64,000 bases of DNA, from NCBI GenBank assembly GCA_035513215.1, contig DATKCK010000106.1, positions 1 to 64,000 of the forward strand. Direction: 5' to 3'. Within the stretch, counting starts at the first letter, position 1; each line of letters opens with the position of its first letter. The DNA is from DATCZB01 sp035513215 (GTDB lineage: Bacteria; Pseudomonadota; Gammaproteobacteria; Steroidobacterales; Rariloculaceae). The position numbers and the translations under genes are program-made. A model generated the notes under the pieces. The model was not told the origin of the DNA. It was given only the letters and a program-made list of their open reading frames with translations, and did not search any database. Below, one piece after another: positions 27,756 through 35,397 of this stretch.

Positions 27756-28952
27756 GTGGCCGGAGGCATACGCAAGGCTCTGATACTGCCGGGCGCCGGC
27801 GCGCGCGGCGCCTACCAGATCGGCGTGCTGAAAGCCGTTGCCGAGCTGCTGCCGGCGGACGCGCCATGTCCCTTCAGCGTTTTGTCCGGTACGTCCGCCG
27901 GGGCGATCAATGCAGCCGTGCTCGCGAGCCGGGCCGGAAGCTTCGTCACGGCCGTCCGCGACATGGAGCAGGTCTGGTCCGGATTCTCGGTCGATCAGGT
28001 CTACCGGGCCGACGTTCTCGCGATGCTCAAGGCGAGCCTGCACTGGTTTGCCACCATCGTTCTCGGCGGGCTGGGCAAGCACAATCCCGTCTCGCTGCTC
28101 GATTCCTCGCCGCTGGAAGAGCTGTTGCAAAAGCACATTCGGTTTCCGGGCATTGATCGTGCGATTCGTCGCGGACAGATAGAAGCGCTGGCAGTGACGG
28201 CTTCAGCGTACACGTCGTCGCGCTCGGTCACGTTCTACCAATGTCACGGCGATGCGCCGTCGTGGCGCAGGACGCGGCGGATCGGGCGCCCGACGATGGT
28301 TCGTGTCGAGCACTTGATGGCGAGCACGGCCGTACCGTTCATTTTTCCGGCTATCCGGATAGGCACCGAGTACTACGGCGACGGGTCGATGCGGCATCGC
28401 GCTCCGTTGAGCGCGGCGATCCATCTCGGCGCCGATCGCCTGCTCGTCGTCAGTGTGCGCGACGAGCACCCGGACCCGGAGCCCACACCCGGCGACGAGC
28501 CGGGCGCGCCGAGCCTCGCCCATCTGGCCGGCTACATGCTCGATTCCCTGTTCATGGACGGCCTCTATGGGGACCTCGAACGGATCACGCGCATCAATAT
28601 GATTCTCGAGCAACTCGGCACCGGCGGGCTTCGCGGCCCGATCGCGAATCTCAGAAGAATCGACAGCATGATCGTGCTGCCGAGCGAGGACATTCGAAAC
28701 GTCGCCGGGCGTCACGCCCACGAGCTGCCGCTGCCCGTGCGCCTGTTGCTGAAAGGTCTCGGCGCAACGAGTCGCGACGGCCGCCAGCTGATCAGCTATC
28801 TCCTCTTCGAGTCGGGCTTCACGAGGGAGCTCATCGACATGGGCTACAAAGACGGTCTCGCAAAACGAGACGAGCTCGAAGCTTTCCTTTTCGACGAATC
28901 GATGGACTCCCTCGAAGCGCCGCCGTACCTGCGCGCTGATCTGGAACACTGA
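27756..28952 (+). CDS. Patatin-like phospholipase
   Basis: This 398-residue cytoplasmic patatin-family lipid acyl hydrolase has an oxyanion-hole glycine region (P-G-A-G-A-R-G-A-Y-Q) at about residues 12-21, the nucleophile Ser47 in G-T-S-A-G, and the catalytic Asp in Y-G-D-G-S. No signal peptide is visible. The frame extends upstream into pyk, but the patatin fold begins right after GTG 27756, 10 nt after the pyk stop, so that start is chosen. It is the last gene of the tkt operon by position. The substrate is unknown; a link to membrane lipid turnover is inference. Confidence 0.86.
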   Translation: MAGGIRKALILPGAGARGAYQIGVLKAVAELLPADAPCPFSVLSGTSAGAINAAVLASRAGSFVTAVRDMEQVWSGFSVDQVYRADVLAMLKASLHWFATIVLGGLGKHNPVSLLDSSPLEELLQKHIRFPGIDRAIRRGQIEALAVTASAYTSSRSVTFYQCHGDAPSWRRTRRIGRPTMVRVEHLMASTAVPFIFPAIRIGTEYYGDGSMRHRAPLSAAIHLGADRLLVVSVRDEHPDPEPTPGDEPGAPSLAHLAGYMLDSLFMDGLYGDLERITRINMILEQLGTGGLRGPIANLRRIDSMIVLPSEDIRNVAGRHAHELPLPVRLLLKGLGATSRDGRQLISYLLFESGFTRELIDMGYKDGLAKRDELEAFLFDESMDSLEAPPYLRADLEH

Positions 28953-28989
28953 GCGGCTTTTCGCATCAGGAGGGGATCGCGAGAACGCC

Positions 28990-29141
28990 GGGCGTGCGCG
29001 TGAACACGGGGGCGCTCCGGCTCAGACAGTCCTCGCGCGTGGGGCGTCGGGGGCGCAGCCCTTTTCGAACGAACGACTCTAGCGCAGGTAGCGGGGCGCT
29101 GCGGAACTCGCCTGAGCACCCCCGTGTTCACGCACGCGCCC
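28990..29141. repeat. 32-nt imperfect inverted repeat with about 88-nt spacer
   Basis: Arm 28990-29021 is the reverse complement of arm 29110-29141 except at four positions, and the central GCGTGAACACGGGGG is identical in both. The element fills most of the 220-bp gap between the convergent patatin and mgtE genes. It could fold into a very stable hairpin acting as a bidirectional terminator, or be the remnant of a small non-autonomous mobile element. No flanking target duplication was recognised. Confidence 0.75.
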
Positions 29142-29172
29142 TGCTTGGTCGGGGGCTCTGAGGCGGGGGTGG

Positions 29173-30531
29173 TTAGAGTAGGACCAGGGTGCCGATGCCG
29201 AGGAAGCTGACGAGGCCGACGACGTCGGTGATCGTTGTCAGGACTACGCCGCCGGCGAGCGCGGGATCGATCCGCAGGCGCTTGAGGCAGACGGGGACGA
29301 GGAACCCGCTGATGGCCGCGAACAGGAGGCTGACGCTGAGCGCGAGCGCCATGACGGCGCCGACCTTCCAGGTGCCAAACCACCACGAGGTGACGAGCGC
29401 GACGACGATCGCCCACCCCGCGGCGTTGAGCAGGCCGACGCCGACTTCCTTTTGCAGCAGCCAGCGGGCGTTGGCGCGCTCGATCTGTCCCAGCGCGATA
29501 CCCCGGGTTATCAGGATCAGCGTTTGAGTTCCCGCTACGCCGCCCATGCTTGGAACGACGGGCATCAGGATGGCAAGCATTACGACCTGATCGAGCGTCG
29601 CTTCGAACAGGCCGGCGACCCAGGCGGCGAGAAACGCGGTCGCAAGGTTCACGCCGAGCCAGATGGAACGCCTGCGCGCGCTGGTCGCAATCGGCGCAAA
29701 CATATCGTCGTCCTCGTCGAGACCGGCCATGCTGAGAACGGAATGGCTGGCTTCCTCCCGGATGACGTCGAGCACGTCATCGACGTTGATACGGCCGACG
29801 AGCTTCCCTTGGTCGTCGATGACGGGCGCAAGGATCAGATCGTAGTTCTCGAAGAGCGTTGCGACCTGGGCGGCCTCCATGTTCGTGTCGAGGACCGGCA
29901 GATTCTTGTCCATGACATCGGCCACCCTGGCCTCGAGGTCCGCCGTGACCAGGCGTGTCAGCGGCAGCGAGCCGAGGTAATCGCCCCTGCGATTGACGAC
30001 GAAAACGGCATCCATGCCGTCCGGTAACTTCCCGCGTATTCTGAGATATCGGAGAACGACCTCGAGCGTGACGTCGGCGCGGACCGTCACCGTTTCTGGG
30101 TTCATCAAGCCGCCGGCACTATCCTCGTCGTACTTGAGAACGCTCTGCAGCCGCAGCCTGTCGCTCGCATCGAGGGATCGCAGGACTTCGCGATTGATGG
30201 CCTCGGGCAACTCTGCAAGCAGGTCGGCGAGATCGTCGAGCTCGAGATTGGCAGTTGCAGCGACGAGCTCCTCGGTCTTCATCGCGCCGATCAGCGTCGC
30301 GCGAACCTCCTCGTTCAGCTCGACCAGTACGTCGCCCTCGTCCTCGGTCGAGATCAGCTCCCAGACGACCCGGCGCTGCGCAGGCGGCAGCGACTCGAGC
30401 AGGTCCGCGATCTCGCCGGGGTTGAGCGAATTGACCATCCGCCTGAGCTGGCGCATGGCGCCGGTTTCGAGCGCCTCCTGTAGCGCTTTCAGCGAGGTTG
30501 AAACCGTGCTCGATTCCGGCGTGCGGTTCAT
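29173..30531 (-). CDS. mgtE: Magnesium transporter MgtE
   Basis: This 452-residue MgtE-family magnesium channel has an N-terminal helical magnesium-sensing domain (about residues 20-130) with repeated L-L-E-S-L-P and L-L-A-E-L-P turns, two CBS domains (about 135-255), and a C-terminal five-helix pore domain (about 285-450). The Asp/Glu-rich linker includes L-D-E-D-D-D. Cytoplasmic magnesium is expected to close the pore through these regions. The ATG overlaps the rapZ stop by 4 nt, indicating cotranscription with the rpoN-hpf-rapZ unit. In enterobacteria and pseudomonads PTS-Ntr genes occupy this neighbourhood. Confidence 0.94.
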   Translation of the reverse strand: MNRTPESSTVSTSLKALQEALETGAMRQLRRMVNSLNPGEIADLLESLPPAQRRVVWELISTEDEGDVLVELNEEVRATLIGAMKTEELVAATANLELDDLADLLAELPEAINREVLRSLDASDRLRLQSVLKYDEDSAGGLMNPETVTVRADVTLEVVLRYLRIRGKLPDGMDAVFVVNRRGDYLGSLPLTRLVTADLEARVADVMDKNLPVLDTNMEAAQVATLFENYDLILAPVIDDQGKLVGRINVDDVLDVIREEASHSVLSMAGLDEDDDMFAPIATSARRRSIWLGVNLATAFLAAWVAGLFEATLDQVVMLAILMPVVPSMGGVAGTQTLILITRGIALGQIERANARWLLQKEVGVGLLNAAGWAIVVALVTSWWFGTWKVGAVMALALSVSLLFAAISGFLVPVCLKRLRIDPALAGGVVLTTITDVVGLVSFLGIGTLVLL

Positions 30532-31391
30532 CGTCCCGGCAGCTCGTGATGCAGGGTTTGTATCTGCCCATAGCTCGCCGAAAGCTCATTCGCGAGCCTG
30601 TCTGCGATATAGACGGAGCGATGCTGACCTCCGGTGCAACCGATTGCGACCGTCAGGTAGCTGCGCTGAAAGTCCTCGTACCTGGGAATCCAGATCCTCA
30701 GGAAGGCCGCGATGTCGTCGATCATCTTTGCGACTTCGGGCTCCGACCCAAGAAACGCCTTGACCTCTTCGTCCCGGCCGCACTTGTCGCGCAGCTCCGG
30801 AACCCAGTAGGGGTTCGGAAGGCAACGGACATCGAAAACGAAGTCTGCATCCGCGGGCAGACCGTGCTTGTAGCCGAAGGATTCGATCAGTATCGACAGC
30901 CGATGCGGCTCCCGTTTCCCCACGCGTTCCCGGATGCGCCCCCTGAGCTCATGGGCGGAGGTCTTGCTGGTATCGATGAGTACGTCAGCGGCATTGATGA
31001 TCGACCCGAGCAGATCGCGCTCCTTGGCGATGGCTTCGCGCAGACCGGCTCCCTGAACCGACAGCGGATGCTTGCGCCTGGTTTCGCTGAATCGCGACAT
31101 GAGCACTTCGTCGTCGGCCAGCAGGAACAACAGCTCGCAGTCGATGCCCGACGCCTTCAGGTCCCCGATCAGACCGGGCACGCGGTCCACGTCATCCGGA
31201 CGATTGCGCGCATCGAGGCCGACGCCGACGTTCTCGAAGACGCTGTCACAACGCTCGAGGATGTGCTTGATCAGCGCATTGAGAAGTCCCGCGGGGATGT
31301 TGTCTACGCAGTAGAAGTCGAGATCTTCGAGCGCATGCAGGGCCACGCTCTTGCCCGAGCCCGAGAAGCCGCTAATGACGATGACACGCAC
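30528..31391 (-). CDS. rapZ: RNase adapter protein RapZ (nucleotide-binding YvcJ family)
   Basis: This 287-residue P-loop protein has Walker A G-F-S-G-S-G-K-S at about residues 8-15, a D-N-I-P turn near residue 31, and a C-terminal domain with the family motif C-T-G-G-Q-H-R-S-V. In Escherichia coli RapZ binds GlcN6P and guides RNase E to the sRNA GlmZ, tuning GlmS and so the supply of wall precursors. Whether such sRNAs exist here cannot be seen. It lies 17 bp after hpf and overlaps mgtE by 4 nt; the usual neighbours ptsN and npr are absent. Confidence 0.94.
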   Translation of the reverse strand: MRVIVISGFSGSGKSVALHALEDLDFYCVDNIPAGLLNALIKHILERCDSVFENVGVGLDARNRPDDVDRVPGLIGDLKASGIDCELLFLLADDEVLMSRFSETRRKHPLSVQGAGLREAIAKERDLLGSIINAADVLIDTSKTSAHELRGRIRERVGKREPHRLSILIESFGYKHGLPADADFVFDVRCLPNPYWVPELRDKCGRDEEVKAFLGSEPEVAKMIDDIAAFLRIWIPRYEDFQRSYLTVAIGCTGGQHRSVYIADRLANELSASYGQIQTLHHELPGR

Positions 31392-31408
31392 TTTCGCGGC
31401 TGCCGCGC

Positions 31409-31729
31409 TCAGCGGGAACGAGACTTGCCTGCTTCGCGCGCATGATGATCGGTCAGCTTCTCCTTGTGCTTGGTGACCTGCCGGCTCAGCTTGTCGACCA
31501 AAGCATCCACCGCCGCATACATATCCTCATCGATTGCGTCGGCATGAATCGTTCCGCCACTGAGATGCACGGTCGCTTCGGCCTTGTGTCGAAGCTTTTC
31601 GACCGTGAGTATGCAGTGAATGTTCGTAAGATGATCGAAATGGCGCCCGACTTTGGCAAGCTTCGATTCAATCTTGTTCTTTAGCGCTGGCGTCACGTCT
31701 ATGTGATGGCCGGTGATAGTGAGCTGCAT
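31409..31729 (-). CDS. hpf: Ribosome hibernation promoting factor, short form
   Basis: The 106-residue HPF/YfiA-family protein binds the ribosomal 30S decoding region and promotes 100S dimers or inactive ribosomes in stationary phase. It has the conserved start M-Q-L-T-I-T-G-H-H-I-D-V-T and the basic patch K-L-R-H-K-A-E. The length matches short HPF and lacks the dimerisation extension of long HPF. AAAGGAG is placed 6 nt before the ATG and overlaps the last codons of rpoN, so translation is coupled to that of rpoN. Confidence 0.95.
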   Translation of the reverse strand: MQLTITGHHIDVTPALKNKIESKLAKVGRHFDHLTNIHCILTVEKLRHKAEATVHLSGGTIHADAIDEDMYAAVDALVDKLSRQVTKHKEKLTDHHAREAGKSRSR

Positions 31730-31740
31730 GATCGACTCCT

Positions 31741-33147
31741 TTAACTTGCAAGGTTGGTCTTCCTTCTTTCGCTGGAAGACGGGATGTTCATGGCCTCCCT
31801 GTATTTTGCAATCGTCCGCCTCGCGATCTTTACCCCGTCTTCCGAAAGCAGTTTGGCGATCTGATTATCGCTCATCGGCTTGGTCGGATTCTCGCCGCTT
31901 ATCAACTTGCGAATCTTCGCGCGTACCGCGATCGATGACTGCTCGCCCTCGTCTCCCGCGACGTGACTCGAGAAGAAGTAGCGAAACTCGAAGACGCCGC
32001 GAGGCGTGTGCATGAACTTGTTGGTCGTGACACGCGAAACAGTCGACTCGTGCATCTCTATCGCCTCGGCGATGTCCCTGAGCACCATCGGCCGCATGTG
32101 TTCGTCGCCGTGCTCGAGAAACTCGGTCTGCCGCTGAACGATCGTGTGGGCGACCTTGAGCAGGGTCTCGTTGCGGATTTCGAGGCTGCGAATCAGCCAC
32201 CGCGCTTCCTGAAGCTGAACTTTCAGGGCATCGTACTCTCCGCCGCGTCCGAGGGAGCCGGCATAGAGATCGTTGACCTTGAGTCTCGGAGCCAGCGATC
32301 CGTTGAGCTCGACGGTCCAGGTGCCGTCGATTTTGCGGACGAAGACGTCCGGCACGACGTACTCGGCGGCAGACGCATAAATCGCCGACCCGGGACGGGG
32401 ATGACAGGCCCTGACCAGCGCGAGCGCCTCGTCGATCTCGTCCTCGGAAGACTGGAGCACGCGGCGGAGCTGCGAATACTGGTGGTCCGCGACGAGCTCG
32501 AGGTGATTGCCGGCTATCTTCTCGGCGAGCTCGATTCCCGGGGTTGCGCGATCGAGCTGATTCAATTGCAAGAGCACGCATTCGCTGACCGATCGTGCCG
32601 CGACGCCGACCGGGTCGAAGTTCTGAACAACGCGCAGAACCTCCTCGATCTCGTCCGTGGTCGTCAGAACATCGGGGGCCAGCGTCGCACGAATCTCCTC
32701 GAGGTCGTCATTGACGTAACCGTCCTCGTTGATCGCATCGATGATGGCCTGGCCTATGGTCGTGGTTCTCGAGTCGAGATTCTCGAGCTCCAGCTGCCAG
32801 AGCAGATGGTCCTTGAGGGTCTCTTCCGTGCGGTCGGCTTGCTCGAAGGTCAGATTCGAGTCGCTGGAGCGTACGGTATCGGCCGGCCCCGTCCGCTGTA
32901 CCTCGTCCCAATCGGGCTCCTCCGCGGCGACCTCGGCGACCTCGTTCGGCTCTTCGCTTTCGGCGACTTCGGGCGCCTCGGCCGCGGCGGGTTCCTCGAC
33001 CTCGAGCATGATGTTCTGCTCGAGCGCATCGTGGATCTGGGTCTGCAGCTCCATGACGGGTAGCTGCAACAAGCGGATCGCCTGCTGAAGCTGAGGCGTC
33101 ATCGTCAACTGCTGACTGAGCCTTAGCTGTAGCGACGGTTTCAGCAT
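31741..33147 (-). CDS. rpoN: RNA polymerase sigma-54 factor
   Basis: Sigma-54 (468 residues) directs activator-dependent transcription of nitrogen, motility and other genes. Region I at the N-terminus is glutamine- and leucine-rich (L-K-P-S-L-Q-L-R-L-S-Q-Q-L-T-M-T-P-Q-L-Q). An acidic region II (about 50-100), the core-binding domain and a helix-turn-helix domain follow. The C-terminal RpoN box is A-R-R-T-I-A-K-Y-R-E, with Ile for the commoner Val. Gene order lptB-rpoN-hpf-rapZ is the classical proteobacterial arrangement. The gap to lptB is 12 bp. Confidence 0.97.
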   Translation of the reverse strand: MLKPSLQLRLSQQLTMTPQLQQAIRLLQLPVMELQTQIHDALEQNIMLEVEEPAAAEAPEVAESEEPNEVAEVAAEEPDWDEVQRTGPADTVRSSDSNLTFEQADRTEETLKDHLLWQLELENLDSRTTTIGQAIIDAINEDGYVNDDLEEIRATLAPDVLTTTDEIEEVLRVVQNFDPVGVAARSVSECVLLQLNQLDRATPGIELAEKIAGNHLELVADHQYSQLRRVLQSSEDEIDEALALVRACHPRPGSAIYASAAEYVVPDVFVRKIDGTWTVELNGSLAPRLKVNDLYAGSLGRGGEYDALKVQLQEARWLIRSLEIRNETLLKVAHTIVQRQTEFLEHGDEHMRPMVLRDIAEAIEMHESTVSRVTTNKFMHTPRGVFEFRYFFSSHVAGDEGEQSSIAVRAKIRKLISGENPTKPMSDNQIAKLLSEDGVKIARRTIAKYREAMNIPSSSERRKTNLAS

Positions 33148-33159
33148 GTGTCCGCCGGC

Positions 33160-33885
33160 TTAAAGCGAGAATCCTTCACCAAGATAGACTTCCCTGACGT
33201 TCTTGTTCGCGAGCACTTCGTCCGGCGTGCCCGAGGCCATCAACTGCCCTTCGTTGACGATATAGGCGTGGCCGCAAATTCCAAGTGTTTCGCGCACATT
33301 ATGATCGGTGATCAGGACACCGATGCCGCGTTGGCTCAGGTGCCTGATGATGCGTTGAATATCGAGCACCGAAATCGGGTCGACGCCAGCGAACGGCTCA
33401 TCGAGCAGAATGAACTTGGGGTCGGTCGCGAGAGCCCTGGCAATCTCGACGCGGCGGCGCTCGCCGCCGGAAAGGCTGATGCCGATGCTGTCGCGTACAT
33501 GGCTGATATGGAGCTCCTCGAGAAGCTGCTCCAGATGTGCCTGCCGATCGGCTCTTCTGAGATTGCGTCTCGTTTCCAGAATGGCCTTGATGTTGTCGGT
33601 AACCGTCATGCCGCGAAAAATCGACGCTTCCTGCGGCAGGTAGCCGAGCCCAAGCCGCGCCCTCCTGTGCACGGGAAGACGCGAAATGTCGCGTCCGTTG
33701 AGTTCTATGCTGCCGGCATCGCAGCTTACGAGCCCGACGATCATATAAAAGGCCGTGGTCTTGCCGGCGCCGTTCGGCCCGAGCAGGCCGACGACGTCGC
33801 CGCTTTCGATGCTCAGTGACAGGCTCTTGACTACCTCGCGGCGCCGATAGCGCTTGGCGATCCCGCGCGCCTCGAGCCTGCTCAT
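33160..33885 (-). CDS. lptB: LPS export ABC transporter ATPase LptB
   Basis: LptB (241 residues) powers extraction of LPS from the inner membrane by the LptB2FGC complex. Walker A is G-P-N-G-A-G-K-T-T, the signature is L-S-G-G-E-R-R-R-V-E, and Walker B is F-I-L-L-D-E-P-F-A-G-V-D-P, all typical of LptB. The ATG at 33885 overlaps the lptA stop (ATGA); an in-frame ATG at 33957 would extend the protein into lptA and is rejected. lptF and lptG are not in the window. Confidence 0.96.
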   Translation of the reverse strand: MSRLEARGIAKRYRRREVVKSLSLSIESGDVVGLLGPNGAGKTTAFYMIVGLVSCDAGSIELNGRDISRLPVHRRARLGLGYLPQEASIFRGMTVTDNIKAILETRRNLRRADRQAHLEQLLEELHISHVRDSIGISLSGGERRRVEIARALATDPKFILLDEPFAGVDPISVLDIQRIIRHLSQRGIGVLITDHNVRETLGICGHAYIVNEGQLMASGTPDEVLANKNVREVYLGEGFSL

Positions 33886-34502
33886 GGCGACTCGTCTTGG
33901 CCTTGAGGGTCGCTGCTCTCCTCCGGCGGCGCCAGTCGAAACAGAACGCCGCTGCAATTGTCGCTGCCGCCACCGCTGTAGTTCTTTTCGACGAAGTTGT
34001 AGATCCAGTCGCAGCCCATGACTTCGTTTTCGCCGATCACGAGTGTGGCTTCGCCGATGAGGCGAACCGTCCCGCTTCTATTGTCGTAGGAAACGCTTTG
34101 CGCCGTGCCCCTAATCGGCGTCTCGCGTTCCTCGATATAGTCCGACATCACGACCGGATTGCCGCTGAGCTCGCCGAACACGAGTTCACCGGTTTCGAAC
34201 GTCAGCATCGCCTCGTTCGCCTGAATCTCCGTGGTGTCGAACAAAAGCTGCACGCCCTCGGTCAGTCTCCAGTGGCTGCCCCCGGTGTCGCTCTGGCTCA
34301 TGGTGGCGCGGCCTGCCGATATCTCGTTCATCTCGTCGGCGAACCTGAAGCCCACGCAGACGGCCTCGTTGCTGCGCGCGTTGCCGGAAATCTCGGTGCA
34401 GCTATATTCGAGACCATTGATCGTCGTCTCCTGACTCTCGGCGTTCAGGACGAGCAGGCCGAGCGCCAGGATGCCGCTACCGCGCCTGATGGACCGTGAC
34501 AT
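33882..34502 (-). CDS. lptA: LPS transport periplasmic protein LptA
   Basis: LptA bridges the periplasm by head-to-tail oligomers that carry LPS from LptC to LptD. The 206-residue product has a signal peptide (I-L-A-L-G-L-L-V-L-N-A, cleaved near A-E-S-Q) followed by an OstA-type beta-jellyroll pattern. Sequence identity in this family is low, so the call leans on fold-like pattern and position between lptC and lptB. Several ATGs (34541, 34520, 34511, 34502) are possible; 34502 gives the most compact signal peptide and overlaps lptC by 26 bp. Confidence 0.85.
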   Translation of the reverse strand: MSRSIRRGSGILALGLLVLNAESQETTINGLEYSCTEISGNARSNEAVCVGFRFADEMNEISAGRATMSQSDTGGSHWRLTEGVQLLFDTTEIQANEAMLTFETGELVFGELSGNPVVMSDYIEERETPIRGTAQSVSYDNRSGTVRLIGEATLVIGENEVMGCDWIYNFVEKNYSGGGSDNCSGVLFRLAPPEESSDPQGQDESP

Positions 34503-35061
34503 CTCGCTCATCCGAGTCATTCGAGCCGAGTTTCCATTCATCGGTATCCAGGTTCAGCTCCAGGCCTTTCGCCGCAACCGACAGGCGGCCTTTCCTCATC
34601 GTCACCGGTTGATTCGTGGACGCGAAATACGCTCCGGCGTCCAGGTGCAACTCGTTCGTTTCAAAAATCGTCTCGTCCTGATCGGCTTCGGCTGCATAGA
34701 CGAGGCGAACACCTTCGGTCAGCCGTAATGCGTCGCGGTCGGCATCGGCGAAACCGCGCGCCGCGGACACGTCCCAGCGAACGTTCGAGTCGGGCGTATA
34801 TTCTACGCGCATCCCCTCGAGCACGAAGTCCGCGCCCTCTGCTTCCTGCTCGACCCGATCGGCGAGGATGCGGTACGAAAGCCGGCCCTCGTCATCCGTG
34901 CGGTGCATCACGGCGCCCAAAAGGTAATAGCTTTGCGGCGCCGGACCCGGGTCGGCAGTCGCCGCGTCGCGTTCCGCCGAAACGCGGGCCAGCACCCAGG
35001 TCAAGAGCGCACTGCCCGCGAGGATGGCGAAGAGCAGCAGATTCCGTGGGTTGGCTCCCAT
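34477..35061 (-). CDS. lptC: LPS export protein LptC
   Basis: The 194-residue bitopic inner-membrane protein has one N-terminal helix (about residues 7-25) and a periplasmic jellyroll domain containing Y-Y-L-L-G-A-V and the L-R-L-T-E-G-V-R pattern common to LptC/LptA. It receives LPS from LptB2FG and hands it to LptA. It is the first gene of lptC-lptA-lptB-rpoN-hpf-rapZ-mgtE and lies 45 bp from the divergent ibaG gene. kdsC and kdsD, usual upstream neighbours in other Gammaproteobacteria, are missing here. Confidence 0.86.
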   Translation of the reverse strand: MGANPRNLLLFAILAGSALLTWVLARVSAERDAATADPGPAPQSYYLLGAVMHRTDDEGRLSYRILADRVEQEAEGADFVLEGMRVEYTPDSNVRWDVSAARGFADADRDALRLTEGVRLVYAAEADQDETIFETNELHLDAGAYFASTNQPVTMRKGRLSVAAKGLELNLDTDEWKLGSNDSDERDVTVHQAR

Positions 35062-35106
35062 TTGGGATAGACTATCAGGCTTCCCGGTTCATGATGCGCG
35101 TCCTCC

Positions 35107-35349
35107 ATGGATCCCAACGAGATCGCAAGCCTGATCGAGCAGGGCCTTGAGAATGCCACGGCGCGAGTCGTGACCGATGGCCAGGGCCATTACGAGGCAG
35201 TCGTCGTTAGTCCCGCGTTCGAAGGTAAGCGTAGCCTGCCGCGACACCAGATGGTTTACGCGACGCTCGGCAGCCGGGTCGGGCGCGAGATCCACGCCCT
35301 GGCCGTGAAGACCTACACGCCGGACGAGTGGCGGGCCGAGCAGGCATGA
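35107..35349 (+). CDS. ibaG: BolA-family protein IbaG
   Basis: This 80-residue BolA-like protein carries the family core F-E-G-K-R-S-L-P-R-H-Q-M-V-Y-A and the C-terminal I-H-A-L-A-V-K-T-Y-T-P-D-E-W, which is characteristic of IbaG (YrbA) and not BolA itself. BolA/IbaG proteins bind monothiol glutaredoxins and [2Fe-2S] clusters and influence acid stress responses and envelope shape. The position immediately before murA is the conserved gammaproteobacterial location of ibaG. Confidence 0.9.
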   Translation: MDPNEIASLIEQGLENATARVVTDGQGHYEAVVVSPAFEGKRSLPRHQMVYATLGSRVGREIHALAVKTYTPDEWRAEQA

Positions 35350-35397
35350 GCTTCTCCGGGCGATGCTGCCTCGACGACGAGCCGGGCGCGCCCGACG

